Shown here piece by piece: positions 53,923-62,531 of a DNA stretch of 64,000 nt. Positions within the stretch are counted from its first letter, which is position 1, and each line of letters starts with the position of its first letter. The notes under the pieces were generated by a model. The model made no database searches and was not told the DNA's origin. It worked only from the letters and a program-made list of their open reading frames with translations. Both the position numbers and the translations under genes were made by a program. This DNA comes from Bacillus infantis (GTDB lineage Bacteria; Bacillota; Bacilli; Bacillales; Cytobacillaceae), in NCBI RefSeq assembly GCF_020171945.1, contig NZ_JAIVAP010000011.1:62001-126000 (forward strand). Reading direction: 5' to 3'.

Positions 53923-54834
53923 ATGAAAAAAATTGCAGTGGTAGGCAGCCTGAACATGGACTATTTCGCAGAAACAGAACAGTTTCCGGCTGCAGGAGAA
54001 ACAGTGATGGGCCGCGATTTTTTTATGTCACTCGGAGGGAAGGGCGCCAACCAGGCGATAGCGGCCGCACGCCTTGGAGGCCGGGTGTCGATGTTCGGCT
54101 CCATCGGAAACGACGAAAACAGCAGGCTGGTCAAGGAAAAGATGACCTCTGAAAATGTAGACATTACGGGGCTGCAGCAGGCGGATGCCCATACAGGCGT
54201 GGCATTCATAGAAATCTGCCAATCTGATAATCGGATCATCGTGATTCCCGGTGCCAATCAGCATACAGATATTCACTATATTGAGAGAGTGGCAGATTCC
54301 CTGCTGCGCCACGATATCATTATCTTCCAGCTGGAAACGCCGCTGACTATGATTGAACATATTGTGCCCAGGCTTCATGAAAAAGGGAAGGTTATCATCT
54401 TAAACCCTGCACCCGCTCAAAAATTGAGTCCTGAGCTGATCGGACAATTAACCTACCTGACTCCTAATGAGCATGAATACAAAATGGTGCTCAGCACAGC
54501 TGAAACGAAAGAGGAAGCTCTGGCCCGATATCCGGAAAAGCTGGTTATTACTTGCGGCACAGAGGGCGTTAAATTCCATGACGGGCAAGGCATTGTCCAT
54601 ATTCCGGCGCTGAAGGTAAAGGCCGAGGATACAACCGGCGCCGGGGATACTTTCTGCGGGGCAATGGCTGTCGGACTGTCCGAGGGCTGGTCATTGGAGG
54701 AGAGCATCCGGTTTGGGAGTGCAGCAGCTGGGCTTTCCGTCAGAAAAAAAGGAGCCCAGACCGGGATGCCGGCAAGGGCTGAGCTTGATGCCTTTTTGAA
54801 GGGAGGGGAGCCGGATGGTGCAGGGAGTTTTTAA
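53923..54834 (+). CDS. PfkB-family carbohydrate kinase (ribokinase-like)
   Basis: The 303-residue kinase opens with VVGSLNMDYFAETEQFPAAG. It has LGGKGANQAIAAARLGG (PfkB motif 1) and DTTGAGDTFCGAMAVGLSEG with catalytic Asp242. It is closest in pattern to ribokinase. It probably phosphorylates the sugar released by the ADP-ribosylglycohydrolase-family enzymes downstream. It overlaps the first permease gene by 20 bp. Confidence 0.8.
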   Translation: MKKIAVVGSLNMDYFAETEQFPAAGETVMGRDFFMSLGGKGANQAIAAARLGGRVSMFGSIGNDENSRLVKEKMTSENVDITGLQQADAHTGVAFIEICQSDNRIIVIPGANQHTDIHYIERVADSLLRHDIIIFQLETPLTMIEHIVPRLHEKGKVIILNPAPAQKLSPELIGQLTYLTPNEHEYKMVLSTAETKEEALARYPEKLVITCGTEGVKFHDGQGIVHIPALKVKAEDTTGAGDTFCGAMAVGLSEGWSLEESIRFGSAAAGLSVRKKGAQTGMPARAELDAFLKGGEPDGAGSF

Positions 54835-55714
54835 AAAGCTGAAGGCGGACTGGGTGCTGTATGCGATGCTGCTTCCTACACTGGTTTACTTCGGCATCTT
54901 CCATGTAATCCCCCTTATTGGCATGAAGCTGGCCTTTCAGGATTACAGGATAATCGGGGACAATGTCTGGGTGGGACTGAAGCATTTTAAAGTGCTGTTC
55001 AGCTCGCCGGCTTTTTTCGATGTGCTGAGGAATACGGTCATCATCTCAACCATGAAGATGGTGTTCTTTTTTCCGGTTCCAATCATTCTTTCGCTTATGA
55101 TCAACGAAGTGCGGAACGGCCCATTCAGGAAATATGTCCAGTCTGTCGTTTACCTTCCGCATTTCCTATCCTGGGTTGTCATTGCAGGGGTGTGGATTGC
55201 ATTCCTGAGCCCTGTTGATGGGGGAGTCAATACGCTCCGGAATTTCTTTCAGCTCCCATCGCTCGATTTTATGACAAGCAAGGATCATATCCGCTGGGTG
55301 CTGGTTTTCTCGGAGATGTGGAGAAGTGCCGGCTGGGATTCTATCATCTATCTTGCGGCCATCATGAAAATCAGTCCGTCTCTATACGAAGCGGCTAGGA
55401 TTGACGGCGCATCCCGGCTGCAGCAGATGAGGCTCATTACGATCCCTGAGCTTTACGGGACCATCATAACCGTATTTATCCTGAATCTCGGGTTTTTCAT
55501 GAACGCAGGCTTTGACCAGGTGTTTAACCTGATCAATGATTCGGTCATTTCGGTTATCGACATCCTGGATACATATGTGTACAGGATCGGGATATTGAAT
55601 GGCCAATATGCCTATGCCACGGCGGCAAGCCTGTTTAAAGGCGTCATTGGTGTCGTGCTGATCCTGAGCACGCATTTTATCGCGAAAAGAATCAGCGGAA
55701 AAGGAGTCTGGTAG
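54815..55714 (+). CDS. ABC sugar transporter permease (LplB/YteP type)
   Basis: The 299-residue permease has about six helices. It starts with a WVLYAMLLPTLVYFGIFHVI segment and has an EAA loop YEAARIDGASRLQQMRLITIPEL. This is the CUT1-type partner of the following gene. ATG 54815 has GGGAGGGGAG upstream inside the kinase gene. No ATPase gene occurs in the cluster; a shared MsmX-type ATPase is expected elsewhere. Confidence 0.82.
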   Translation: MVQGVFKKLKADWVLYAMLLPTLVYFGIFHVIPLIGMKLAFQDYRIIGDNVWVGLKHFKVLFSSPAFFDVLRNTVIISTMKMVFFFPVPIILSLMINEVRNGPFRKYVQSVVYLPHFLSWVVIAGVWIAFLSPVDGGVNTLRNFFQLPSLDFMTSKDHIRWVLVFSEMWRSAGWDSIIYLAAIMKISPSLYEAARIDGASRLQQMRLITIPELYGTIITVFILNLGFFMNAGFDQVFNLINDSVISVIDILDTYVYRIGILNGQYAYATAASLFKGVIGVVLILSTHFIAKRISGKGVW

Positions 55715-55727
55715 GAGGTGGAGGACA

Positions 55728-56606
55728 ATGAGAAAAACTAACACATCCATGGTTATTATTTATACAGTTTTGATTATCATTTCGCTCCTGGTCCTTGTGC
55801 CCATCCTGAATCTGCTGGCAATGTCACTGTCAGATCCGCTGAAGGTGCATGAATTGAAAGGCCTTGATATATTGCCGAAAGGCTTCTCGCTCATCAATTA
55901 TCAGGTGCTTTTCTCCAATCCGCTTATTGTAAAGAGCATTTTTAACAGCCTGCTGATTACCATCTGCGGTACAGCACTGAATCTGTTTTTGACAGCCATG
56001 GCTGCCTATGTGCTGGCAAGGACAAATTTTGCCGGGAAAAAACTGGTCATTCTATTCCTGATTGTTGTTATGGTATTTGAGCCGGGCCTGATTCCTGAAT
56101 ACCTGCTGGTAAAGGATCTGGGTCTGCTTGACAGCTATTTATCTCTTATTCTGTATAAAGCCATCAACGTTTTTTATCTGTTCATCATGATGCGGTTCTT
56201 TGAGGATGTGCCTGACAGCATCCTGGAGGCGGCAAGAATTGATGGCGCCGGCCATTTTAAAATTTTCACGAAGATCATGCTGCCGCTGTCAAAGCCGGCT
56301 CTTGCTACAATGGGCCTCTTTTACGGGGTATATCACTGGAATGAGTACTTCCGGGCGACGATTTACCTGACCACCCCTGACAAATGGCCGCTTCAGGTGG
56401 TTCTGAGGCAGTTTGTCGTTGAGAGGGATAACACCTCCCTGCTGGGGGCGCAGAATGTTCTTTCCTATGATCAGATTGCTGCCCTGGATTTTGGGTCGCT
56501 TCAGGCAGGCACAATTATCATCTCGATCGTTCCCCTGCTGATTTTCTATCCTTTGATACTGAAATATTACGCGAAAGGAGCGCTTGAAGGGGGTGTTAAG
56601 GACTGA
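55728..56606 (+). CDS. ABC sugar transporter permease (YtcP/MalG type)
   Basis: The 292-residue permease has six helices, an N-terminal TVLIIISLLVLVPILNLLAM and the EAA loop LEAARIDGAGHFKIFTKIML. A GAQNVLSYDQIAALDFGSLQ segment near the end is typical of YtcP. It forms the channel with the preceding permease. The RBS is GGAGGTGGAGG. Confidence 0.82.
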   Translation: MRKTNTSMVIIYTVLIIISLLVLVPILNLLAMSLSDPLKVHELKGLDILPKGFSLINYQVLFSNPLIVKSIFNSLLITICGTALNLFLTAMAAYVLARTNFAGKKLVILFLIVVMVFEPGLIPEYLLVKDLGLLDSYLSLILYKAINVFYLFIMMRFFEDVPDSILEAARIDGAGHFKIFTKIMLPLSKPALATMGLFYGVYHWNEYFRATIYLTTPDKWPLQVVLRQFVVERDNTSLLGAQNVLSYDQIAALDFGSLQAGTIIISIVPLLIFYPLILKYYAKGALEGGVKD

Positions 56607-56669
56607 TCATCCTTTTCCTGCAGCATGCATTCCTATTACATTCCATTAAATGAAAGAGGGGGAAACACA

Positions 56670-58127
56670 ATGAAAAAGTATTTGCTGTTGTTCATGTCGC
56701 TCATGCTGATCCTGGTCACGGCCTGCTCGAAGGAATCAGATACGGGTGAAGAAGAATCAAAAGATGGTTCAACAACACTGAGGGTCGTCTATAAGGATGA
56801 AGGCCCATCCAATCCGGTTGCGCAGAAGTATTTTGAAACACTCTCCAAAGCCTTAAAAGAGGATAAGGATATGGATGTAAAGTTTGAACTGGTAGAGATG
56901 CCGCAGGGGAATTATGCGGAAAAGCTGAATCTGCTTCTGATGAGCGGAGATATTCCCGATATGATCTATTTCCAGGGCGGAGACCAGCAGATTGCCGATC
57001 AGGATCTCCTGGAGGATTTGGGACCTTATATTGAGAAATCGGAAAATGTGAAGAACATCCTGGAGCCGCATAACGAGAAAAGGCTGGCTAATTATCCTTA
57101 TCTTCTTTGGATCAAGCCTTTGGACAGCAAGACTCCGGTCATCCGCAAAGACTGGTTTGAAAAAACAGCGGGATCTAAAGAGCTGATGGAAAACCCGACA
57201 ATTGACAATTATTATAATTTCTTTAAGGAGCTTGTTGAAAATCCGCCGGGAGGCAGCAAGCCGGTGAATGCCATCACGGCCGCAGGAGATATCACAGAGC
57301 TTGACTATATTTTTGAAATGGCTTTCGGATTGAATCAGACATGGCTGAAGGAAGGCGATGGATACATCTATTCCAAGGTATCTGACAAGGAAAAAGAAAA
57401 GCTGGAATTCTACAATAAGCTTTATGAAGAAGGGCTCCTTGATCAGCAGTATCTGACAAAGCAATGGGACACAAAGGAAAAAGCTTTCTATGATGGAGAA
57501 ACAGCCGTCATCGTGGGCACCAATGGAAAGGTCATTGATATCTATGATGGAAAAATGAAGCAGGTCAACGGAGATGAAGCGAGCCTTGTCGTTCTTCCGC
57601 CAGCCAAAGGCGAGGACCAGGGCTTTACAGCAACGGATATTACAAAAGAATCACGCGGAATGGCGATTTCATCACAATCCAAGCATAAGGATACTGCTTT
57701 TGAGGTGCTTGACTATCTGGCCAGCGATAAAGGGCAGCTTCTGGACAGGATTGGTTTTGAAGGAGAGCATTATAACGTTACAGACAGCGGCATCGAGCTG
57801 ACTGACAAGTATTACAGCGAGTGGTATGCAAGATTCTGGGAACCGGCTGAATTCAATACTGAAAAGCCATTGAAAACACCGCTGCTGAGCGAGCCTGCCC
57901 AGAAATCAAGAGACCTGGCCAATGAGTTCTATAAGGAAGACAACAGCTTCATCCTTCCGGAGCAGTATATTTCCAACTGGGATGCGATGGAGAACCTCTA
58001 TAAGGAATATGCCACAGATATCATTACCGGCAAGCGCCCTGTCAGCGATTTCGATAAGTTTGTGGACGAGTGGAACCAGGCGGGCGGAAAAGAAATTACC
58101 AGCTATGCGAATGAAAATATCAAGTAA
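56670..58127 (+). CDS. Extracellular solute-binding lipoprotein (LplA/YtcQ type)
   Basis: The product has 485 residues with lipobox LVTAC (Cys19). The mature part is an SBP_bac_1-like binding protein with LNLLLMSGDIPDMIYFQGGD and EVLDYLASDKGQLLDRIGFEG. It binds the imported glycoside or oligosaccharide. ATG 56670 follows AAAGAGGGGGA. High Lys/Glu/Asp content is usual for Bacillus binding proteins. Confidence 0.82.
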   Translation: MKKYLLLFMSLMLILVTACSKESDTGEEESKDGSTTLRVVYKDEGPSNPVAQKYFETLSKALKEDKDMDVKFELVEMPQGNYAEKLNLLLMSGDIPDMIYFQGGDQQIADQDLLEDLGPYIEKSENVKNILEPHNEKRLANYPYLLWIKPLDSKTPVIRKDWFEKTAGSKELMENPTIDNYYNFFKELVENPPGGSKPVNAITAAGDITELDYIFEMAFGLNQTWLKEGDGYIYSKVSDKEKEKLEFYNKLYEEGLLDQQYLTKQWDTKEKAFYDGETAVIVGTNGKVIDIYDGKMKQVNGDEASLVVLPPAKGEDQGFTATDITKESRGMAISSQSKHKDTAFEVLDYLASDKGQLLDRIGFEGEHYNVTDSGIELTDKYYSEWYARFWEPAEFNTEKPLKTPLLSEPAQKSRDLANEFYKEDNSFILPEQYISNWDAMENLYKEYATDIITGKRPVSDFDKFVDEWNQAGGKEITSYANENIK

Positions 58128-58137
58128 GGAGACTTTC

Positions 58138-59289
58138 ATGATATCTTTTCAAAAAAAAGTAAGAGGCGCAATTTTGGGGGCTGCCCTGGGCGATGCCCTT
58201 GGAGCGCCGGTTGAGAAGCTGAGCTATGAGCAGATCAAGGAAAAGTACGGGCGCGTTGAATCGCTCCGGACAGAATGGTACAAGGCAAACTCTCCCGAGA
58301 TTAATCTCGGGAGAAAGCGCGGCAATGGGATCGTGACAGATGACACGCTCATGATGCGTGCCCTGATAAATGTCTATCTGAAGGAAAAAAGGCATCTTGA
58401 TGCATATGATATGGGGAAGGAATTCATCAAGGAGATTGCGTTCCGGAAAACGTATATCCCTGAATTCGATAAGGAAGGGCTTGTCATTGACAGGCTTTTT
58501 TACCCGGAAAAGCATATTTTTCTCCGCCATGTTCTTGCCAATTGCGAGCCGCGGGAAGGAGGCCATGGCAATATGGTCAACTGCGGCGCTGCTATGTACT
58601 GCACTCCGATAGGGATAGTAAATGCAGGCAATCCGAAGGCTGCCTACGATGAGGCGATCCTGTTTGCCATCGGCCATCAGGTCAGCTATGGACTCGAGGC
58701 TGCCGGGGTGTTTGCCGCCTGTGTGGCGAAGGCGTTCGAGCCTGGTGCTGGTGCTGCTGATATTGTTGAGACGGCTCTGCTGTACGCAAAGGACGGCACC
58801 CAAAAAGCAATCTGTGATCTGACTGATGCGGCTTTTGAGCTTCGGTCAAAAGAAGCGGGGATGGACGAAGTGATCCGGACACTGCAGGAGAAGATCGCTC
58901 CATATTCGCCGATGGGAGATGATGTCCACCGGAAAATGGAGAAAGCTGGGCTAGCCTCCAACCATTATACGCCAAGCCGGCTTTTCTCAATAGAAGAGCT
59001 GCCAATGGCACTGGCCTTTATTGTCCTGAATGATGGAAGCTTCTATCCGTCTGTTTATGACGGCATCAATTCGGGCCGTGATACCGATTCGATAGGAGTC
59101 ATGGCAGGCGCGATCCTGGGTGTGATGCATGGAGAAGATGTTTTGGCTGAGCAGGATATTGAGCTGCTGGAAGAGACGAATAAGATGGACCTCATGGGGC
59201 TTGCTGATGAATTCGCCATTCTGGCTCAGGAGCTGATCCGGGAGGATATTCTGCTGAACGAAAAGAGACAGAAATTGCTTCAGCAATAG
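58138..59289 (+). CDS. ADP-ribosylglycohydrolase-family enzyme
   Basis: The product has 383 residues with the DraG/ARH fold. GAILGAALGDALGAPVE is at 10-25, the Mg-binding TDDT at 67-70, and NSGRDTDSIGVMAGAILG has Asp315/Asp317. All expected metal ligands are present, so it should be active. In sugar operons such enzymes probably hydrolyse N- or O-ribosyl or related glycosidic bonds rather than ADP-ribosylated protein; the substrate is open. ATG 58138 follows TAAGGAGAC. Confidence 0.8.
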   Translation: MISFQKKVRGAILGAALGDALGAPVEKLSYEQIKEKYGRVESLRTEWYKANSPEINLGRKRGNGIVTDDTLMMRALINVYLKEKRHLDAYDMGKEFIKEIAFRKTYIPEFDKEGLVIDRLFYPEKHIFLRHVLANCEPREGGHGNMVNCGAAMYCTPIGIVNAGNPKAAYDEAILFAIGHQVSYGLEAAGVFAACVAKAFEPGAGAADIVETALLYAKDGTQKAICDLTDAAFELRSKEAGMDEVIRTLQEKIAPYSPMGDDVHRKMEKAGLASNHYTPSRLFSIEELPMALAFIVLNDGSFYPSVYDGINSGRDTDSIGVMAGAILGVMHGEDVLAEQDIELLEETNKMDLMGLADEFAILAQELIREDILLNEKRQKLLQQ

Positions 59290-59305
59290 AAACGGGAGTG
59301 AGGAA

Positions 59306-61399
59306 TTGATTTCTGACAACTATCTGCATAAGGTCTATGCCGGTTTCCTGGGTATGAATGCCGGCATCAGGCTGGGTGTCCCGGTGGAGCCGACAGAATG
59401 GACAGCAGAAAGAATCCAGCTTGTTTATGGAGAAATCAAGGGGTATGTAAAAGACTACAAAACATTCTCGGCTGATGATGATGCAAATGGACCCGTCTTC
59501 TTTATCCGGGCACTTTATGATGATGCTGCGGGCAGGGAGATGGAGCCGCAGGATGTGGGAAGGGCCTGGCTGAACTATTGCCGCGAAAATGTCGGGATGA
59601 TCTGGTGGGGCGGAGAGGATATCAGCTCAGAGCACAGGGCGTACAAGAATCTGAAGAACGGCATACCCGCCCCAAGGTCCGGGTCTGCTGAAGAAAATGG
59701 AATCATTCTGGCTGAACAGATTGGCGGCCAGATATTTGTGGACAGCTGGGGCCTGGTTTTTCCCGGCAATATAGAAAGGGCCGCGCATTATGCCGAGATG
59801 GCGGCAAGTGTTTCCCATGATAAAAACGGATTGTATGGTGCCCGCTTTATGGCTGCATGCATCAGCAAGGCATTTGAAACCGCAGCGTTAGATGAGGTGA
59901 TTAAAGCGGGGCTCAGTGTCATTCCTGATGATTCGCTGTACAGCAAGGTCGTTCAGGCGGTCATGGATTGCCATCAGGAAAATCCGGATGATTTCCGCGC
60001 CTGCCTCCGCTACCTGCATGATGACTGGGGATATGATAAATATACAGGAATCTGCCATATCATCCCGAATGCCGGAGTATGTGCACTTGCCCTTTTATAC
60101 GGAGAAGGAGATTTCGCAAGGACCATTGAGATTGCAGCAATGTGCGGCTGGGACACCGATTGCAATGCCGGAAATGTCGGTACGATTGCTGGTGTGATGA
60201 ACGGCCTTGAGGGGATACCGGCCCATTACCGGAAGCCGATGAATGATTATATCGTCGCTTCGAGTGTATCTGGCTATCTTAATATCATTGATATGCCGAC
60301 CTTTTCAAAGGAGCTGGCTCTCCTCGGATACAAATTGGCCGGCGAGGAGCCTCCTGAAGGACTTACAGTCAGGAAGGGAGAGGTGTACTTTGATTTTGCC
60401 CTTCCTGGCTCCACCCATGGATTCCGCACCAGCAACTCCTTCAAGATTCCGGCCCTCCGCCATCATCCTGGAATTGGCGGCGGCTCACTGGAAGTGATTT
60501 TTGACCGGATGGTTGAAGGGGACTTTGGAAAGGTTTTTTATAAACCGTATTACCGGCGGTCTGATTTCAATGATGAAAAATATAAGCCGGTCTTTTCCCC
60601 GCAGGCATACAGCGGGCAGACAGTAACTGCAGAGCTTTATCTTGATAAATGGCAGGGTTCGGGCATTTATATTACTCCTTATGTGAGAGATACCTCAACA
60701 CAGGAAGATATTCTGATGGATAAAGTCCTGTTAAAGGAGGGGGCATGGGAGAAGCTTGAATTTATTATTCCTGATACAAAGGGCAGTATGATTGATGAAA
60801 TCGGCTATAAAATTGAAAGCCCTTCCATATTGACTGCACGCGCTTTTGGTGCTCTTTATATCAGTTCATTCCATATCCATGGCAACGCCGACTATGAAAT
60901 TGATTTTTCCAAGCTGGAAAAGGAGTTTCTCAGCCTTATGCCATTTTCCCACAGCGGCGGAGAGTGGACGGTTGAGGGAAATTCCATCAGATGCATAAGC
61001 GAAGGTGACAATAGTTCATTTACAGGGAATTATTACAGCCGGAATCTTGTGCTGACTGCAGAAGTTGAACCGGTGAGAGGTGAAAGCCATCTTCTGCTGT
61101 TCCGTGCCCCTGGTATAAAGCGAGGTTATTATGCCGGCTTTGACGGCGAAAATAGGGTTTCGCTGATTTTAAATGATTTCGGGGTTAAGCGTCTCCTGAC
61201 TGTTCCTTATGAATGGGAATATGGAAAGCCCTATACATTCAGGGCGGAATGCAGGGGCAGCCTGATTAAATTTTATATAAACGGGCGGACTGTTCTGTCT
61301 TATCAGGATGAAACCCTTGCTTATGGAATGTATGGCTTCGGCTGTATGGATGAAGGGGAAATGCTTGTCCATTCCTTTGAAGTGAGAGCAGAAGGATAA
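59306..61399 (+). CDS. Divergent ADP-ribosylglycohydrolase-family enzyme with C-terminal carbohydrate-binding-like domain
   Basis: The product has 697 residues. The N-terminal ~340 form an ARH-like domain. The first motif reads GFLGMNAGIRLGVPVE, with Met17-Asn18 where active members have Gly-Asp. The second metal site is SADDDANG (Asp57-59), and the third is CGWDTDCNAG (Asp283, Asp285). Residues ~360-697 are beta-rich with GSTHGFRTSNSFKIPA and FRAPGIKRGYYAGFDGENRV, suggesting LamG/CBM-like modules. It starts at TTG 59306 behind GGGAGTGAGG. There is no signal peptide, so it acts inside the cell. Confidence 0.75.
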   Translation: MISDNYLHKVYAGFLGMNAGIRLGVPVEPTEWTAERIQLVYGEIKGYVKDYKTFSADDDANGPVFFIRALYDDAAGREMEPQDVGRAWLNYCRENVGMIWWGGEDISSEHRAYKNLKNGIPAPRSGSAEENGIILAEQIGGQIFVDSWGLVFPGNIERAAHYAEMAASVSHDKNGLYGARFMAACISKAFETAALDEVIKAGLSVIPDDSLYSKVVQAVMDCHQENPDDFRACLRYLHDDWGYDKYTGICHIIPNAGVCALALLYGEGDFARTIEIAAMCGWDTDCNAGNVGTIAGVMNGLEGIPAHYRKPMNDYIVASSVSGYLNIIDMPTFSKELALLGYKLAGEEPPEGLTVRKGEVYFDFALPGSTHGFRTSNSFKIPALRHHPGIGGGSLEVIFDRMVEGDFGKVFYKPYYRRSDFNDEKYKPVFSPQAYSGQTVTAELYLDKWQGSGIYITPYVRDTSTQEDILMDKVLLKEGAWEKLEFIIPDTKGSMIDEIGYKIESPSILTARAFGALYISSFHIHGNADYEIDFSKLEKEFLSLMPFSHSGGEWTVEGNSIRCISEGDNSSFTGNYYSRNLVLTAEVEPVRGESHLLLFRAPGIKRGYYAGFDGENRVSLILNDFGVKRLLTVPYEWEYGKPYTFRAECRGSLIKFYINGRTVLSYQDETLAYGMYGFGCMDEGEMLVHSFEVRAEG

Positions 61400-61408
61400 A
61401 TTTATATA

Positions 61409-61474
61409 AGCGAAGCTCTTTTCACGTCTGCCTGCATTACGATGGAACCTGCAGAGCGGAAAAGAGCTTTCGCT
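61409..61474. other. Large inverted repeat between the second hydrolase and the LacI gene
   Basis: AGCGAAGCTCTTTTC (61409-61423) pairs with GAAAAGAGCTTTCGCT (61459-61474) with one bulged base. Inside, TCTGC (61427-61431) and GCAGA (61451-61455) extend the stem. No T-tract follows. It could be a processing or attenuation element that sets regulator levels. Confidence 0.6.
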
Positions 61475-61491
61475 AAGAGGGGAATAGCTCC

Positions 61492-62520
61492 ATGAAAAAA
61501 AACAGCACCATCCGGGATGTTGCCAGGAAAGCCGGGGTTTCGGTGGCCACTGTCTCACGATATATAAACAGCAACGGATATATCAGCGGGAGGACCGGAG
61601 AGAAAATCCAGGAAGTGATGCTGGAGCTGGATTACCGGCCCAATGAAATTGCCCGCGGCCTGGCCAGGAAAAAAACGGATACCATTGCTTTGATCATCCC
61701 GGAAATCACCAATCCCTTTTTCCCGGAGCTTGTTGTGTCCATTGAAAAGAAAACGAAGGAAAAGGGATATTCGCTCATCCTGATTCATGCGGATGAAGAA
61801 AGCCTGCAGGACAGCGTATTTTGGAGGAATCTTGAAAGCCGTTATATCGATGGACTGATTCTTGCCTCATTTCAATTCAGCAAAAAAATCCTCAGTGAGC
61901 TGGATGCCCTTCATGTTCCATTTGTCCGGATCGACCGGGCAGCCGACCATGATTCCCCTAATAGCATCGGGATGGATAACAGAAAGGGGGCAAGGCTTGC
62001 TGTCAGCCATTTGATTGAGAGCGGCTGTAAGAAAATTGCCCATATTAGCGGACCGCATACTTTTCCCCCTTCGATCGAGCGCCTTCGGGGGTATAAAGAG
62101 ATACTGGAAGAGAAGCTGCCGTCCGAGTGCCCTATCGTGATGGAGGGCGATTTTTCCCTGGAAAGCGGCAAATCTGTAACCGGAGCACTGTTGAAGCAGC
62201 ACAGCGATATTGACGGTCTGTTTCTTGCCAATGATATGATGGCCATCGGTGCGCTGAAAACATTGAAGCAGCTTGGGAAAAAGGTGCCGGAGGATATTGC
62301 CGTCATTGGTTTCGACGGAATCAAGCTTGGCGAAATGGTTGAACCCGAGCTGAGCACCATTGAACAGCCGATCTTCAGCATCGGGACAGTCGCTGCTGCC
62401 CGTTTAGTTGGACTGATTGAGAACCGCGGGGAATACGAAAGCCAGACAGTACTGGATGTCCGCCTCGTCATAAGGGAATCAACCAGAAGGAAAGGCAGGC
62501 GGGATGAGTTATATATTTAA
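61492..62520 (+). CDS. LacI-family transcriptional regulator
   Basis: The product has 342 residues. The N-terminal LacI HTH and hinge (TIRDVARKAGVSVATVSRYI; YRPNEIARGLARKKTDTIAL) are followed by a periplasmic-binding-protein-like ligand domain with LIIPEITNPFFPELV and AVIGFDGIKLGEMVEPELST. It most likely binds the two TGTAACCGGTTACA operators at the head of the operon and is released by a pathway sugar. ATG 61492 is preceded by AAGAGGGGAATAG. Confidence 0.85.
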   Translation: MKKNSTIRDVARKAGVSVATVSRYINSNGYISGRTGEKIQEVMLELDYRPNEIARGLARKKTDTIALIIPEITNPFFPELVVSIEKKTKEKGYSLILIHADEESLQDSVFWRNLESRYIDGLILASFQFSKKILSELDALHVPFVRIDRAADHDSPNSIGMDNRKGARLAVSHLIESGCKKIAHISGPHTFPPSIERLRGYKEILEEKLPSECPIVMEGDFSLESGKSVTGALLKQHSDIDGLFLANDMMAIGALKTLKQLGKKVPEDIAVIGFDGIKLGEMVEPELSTIEQPIFSIGTVAAARLVGLIENRGEYESQTVLDVRLVIRESTRRKGRRDELYI

Positions 62521-62531
62521 GGAGGGTATGC

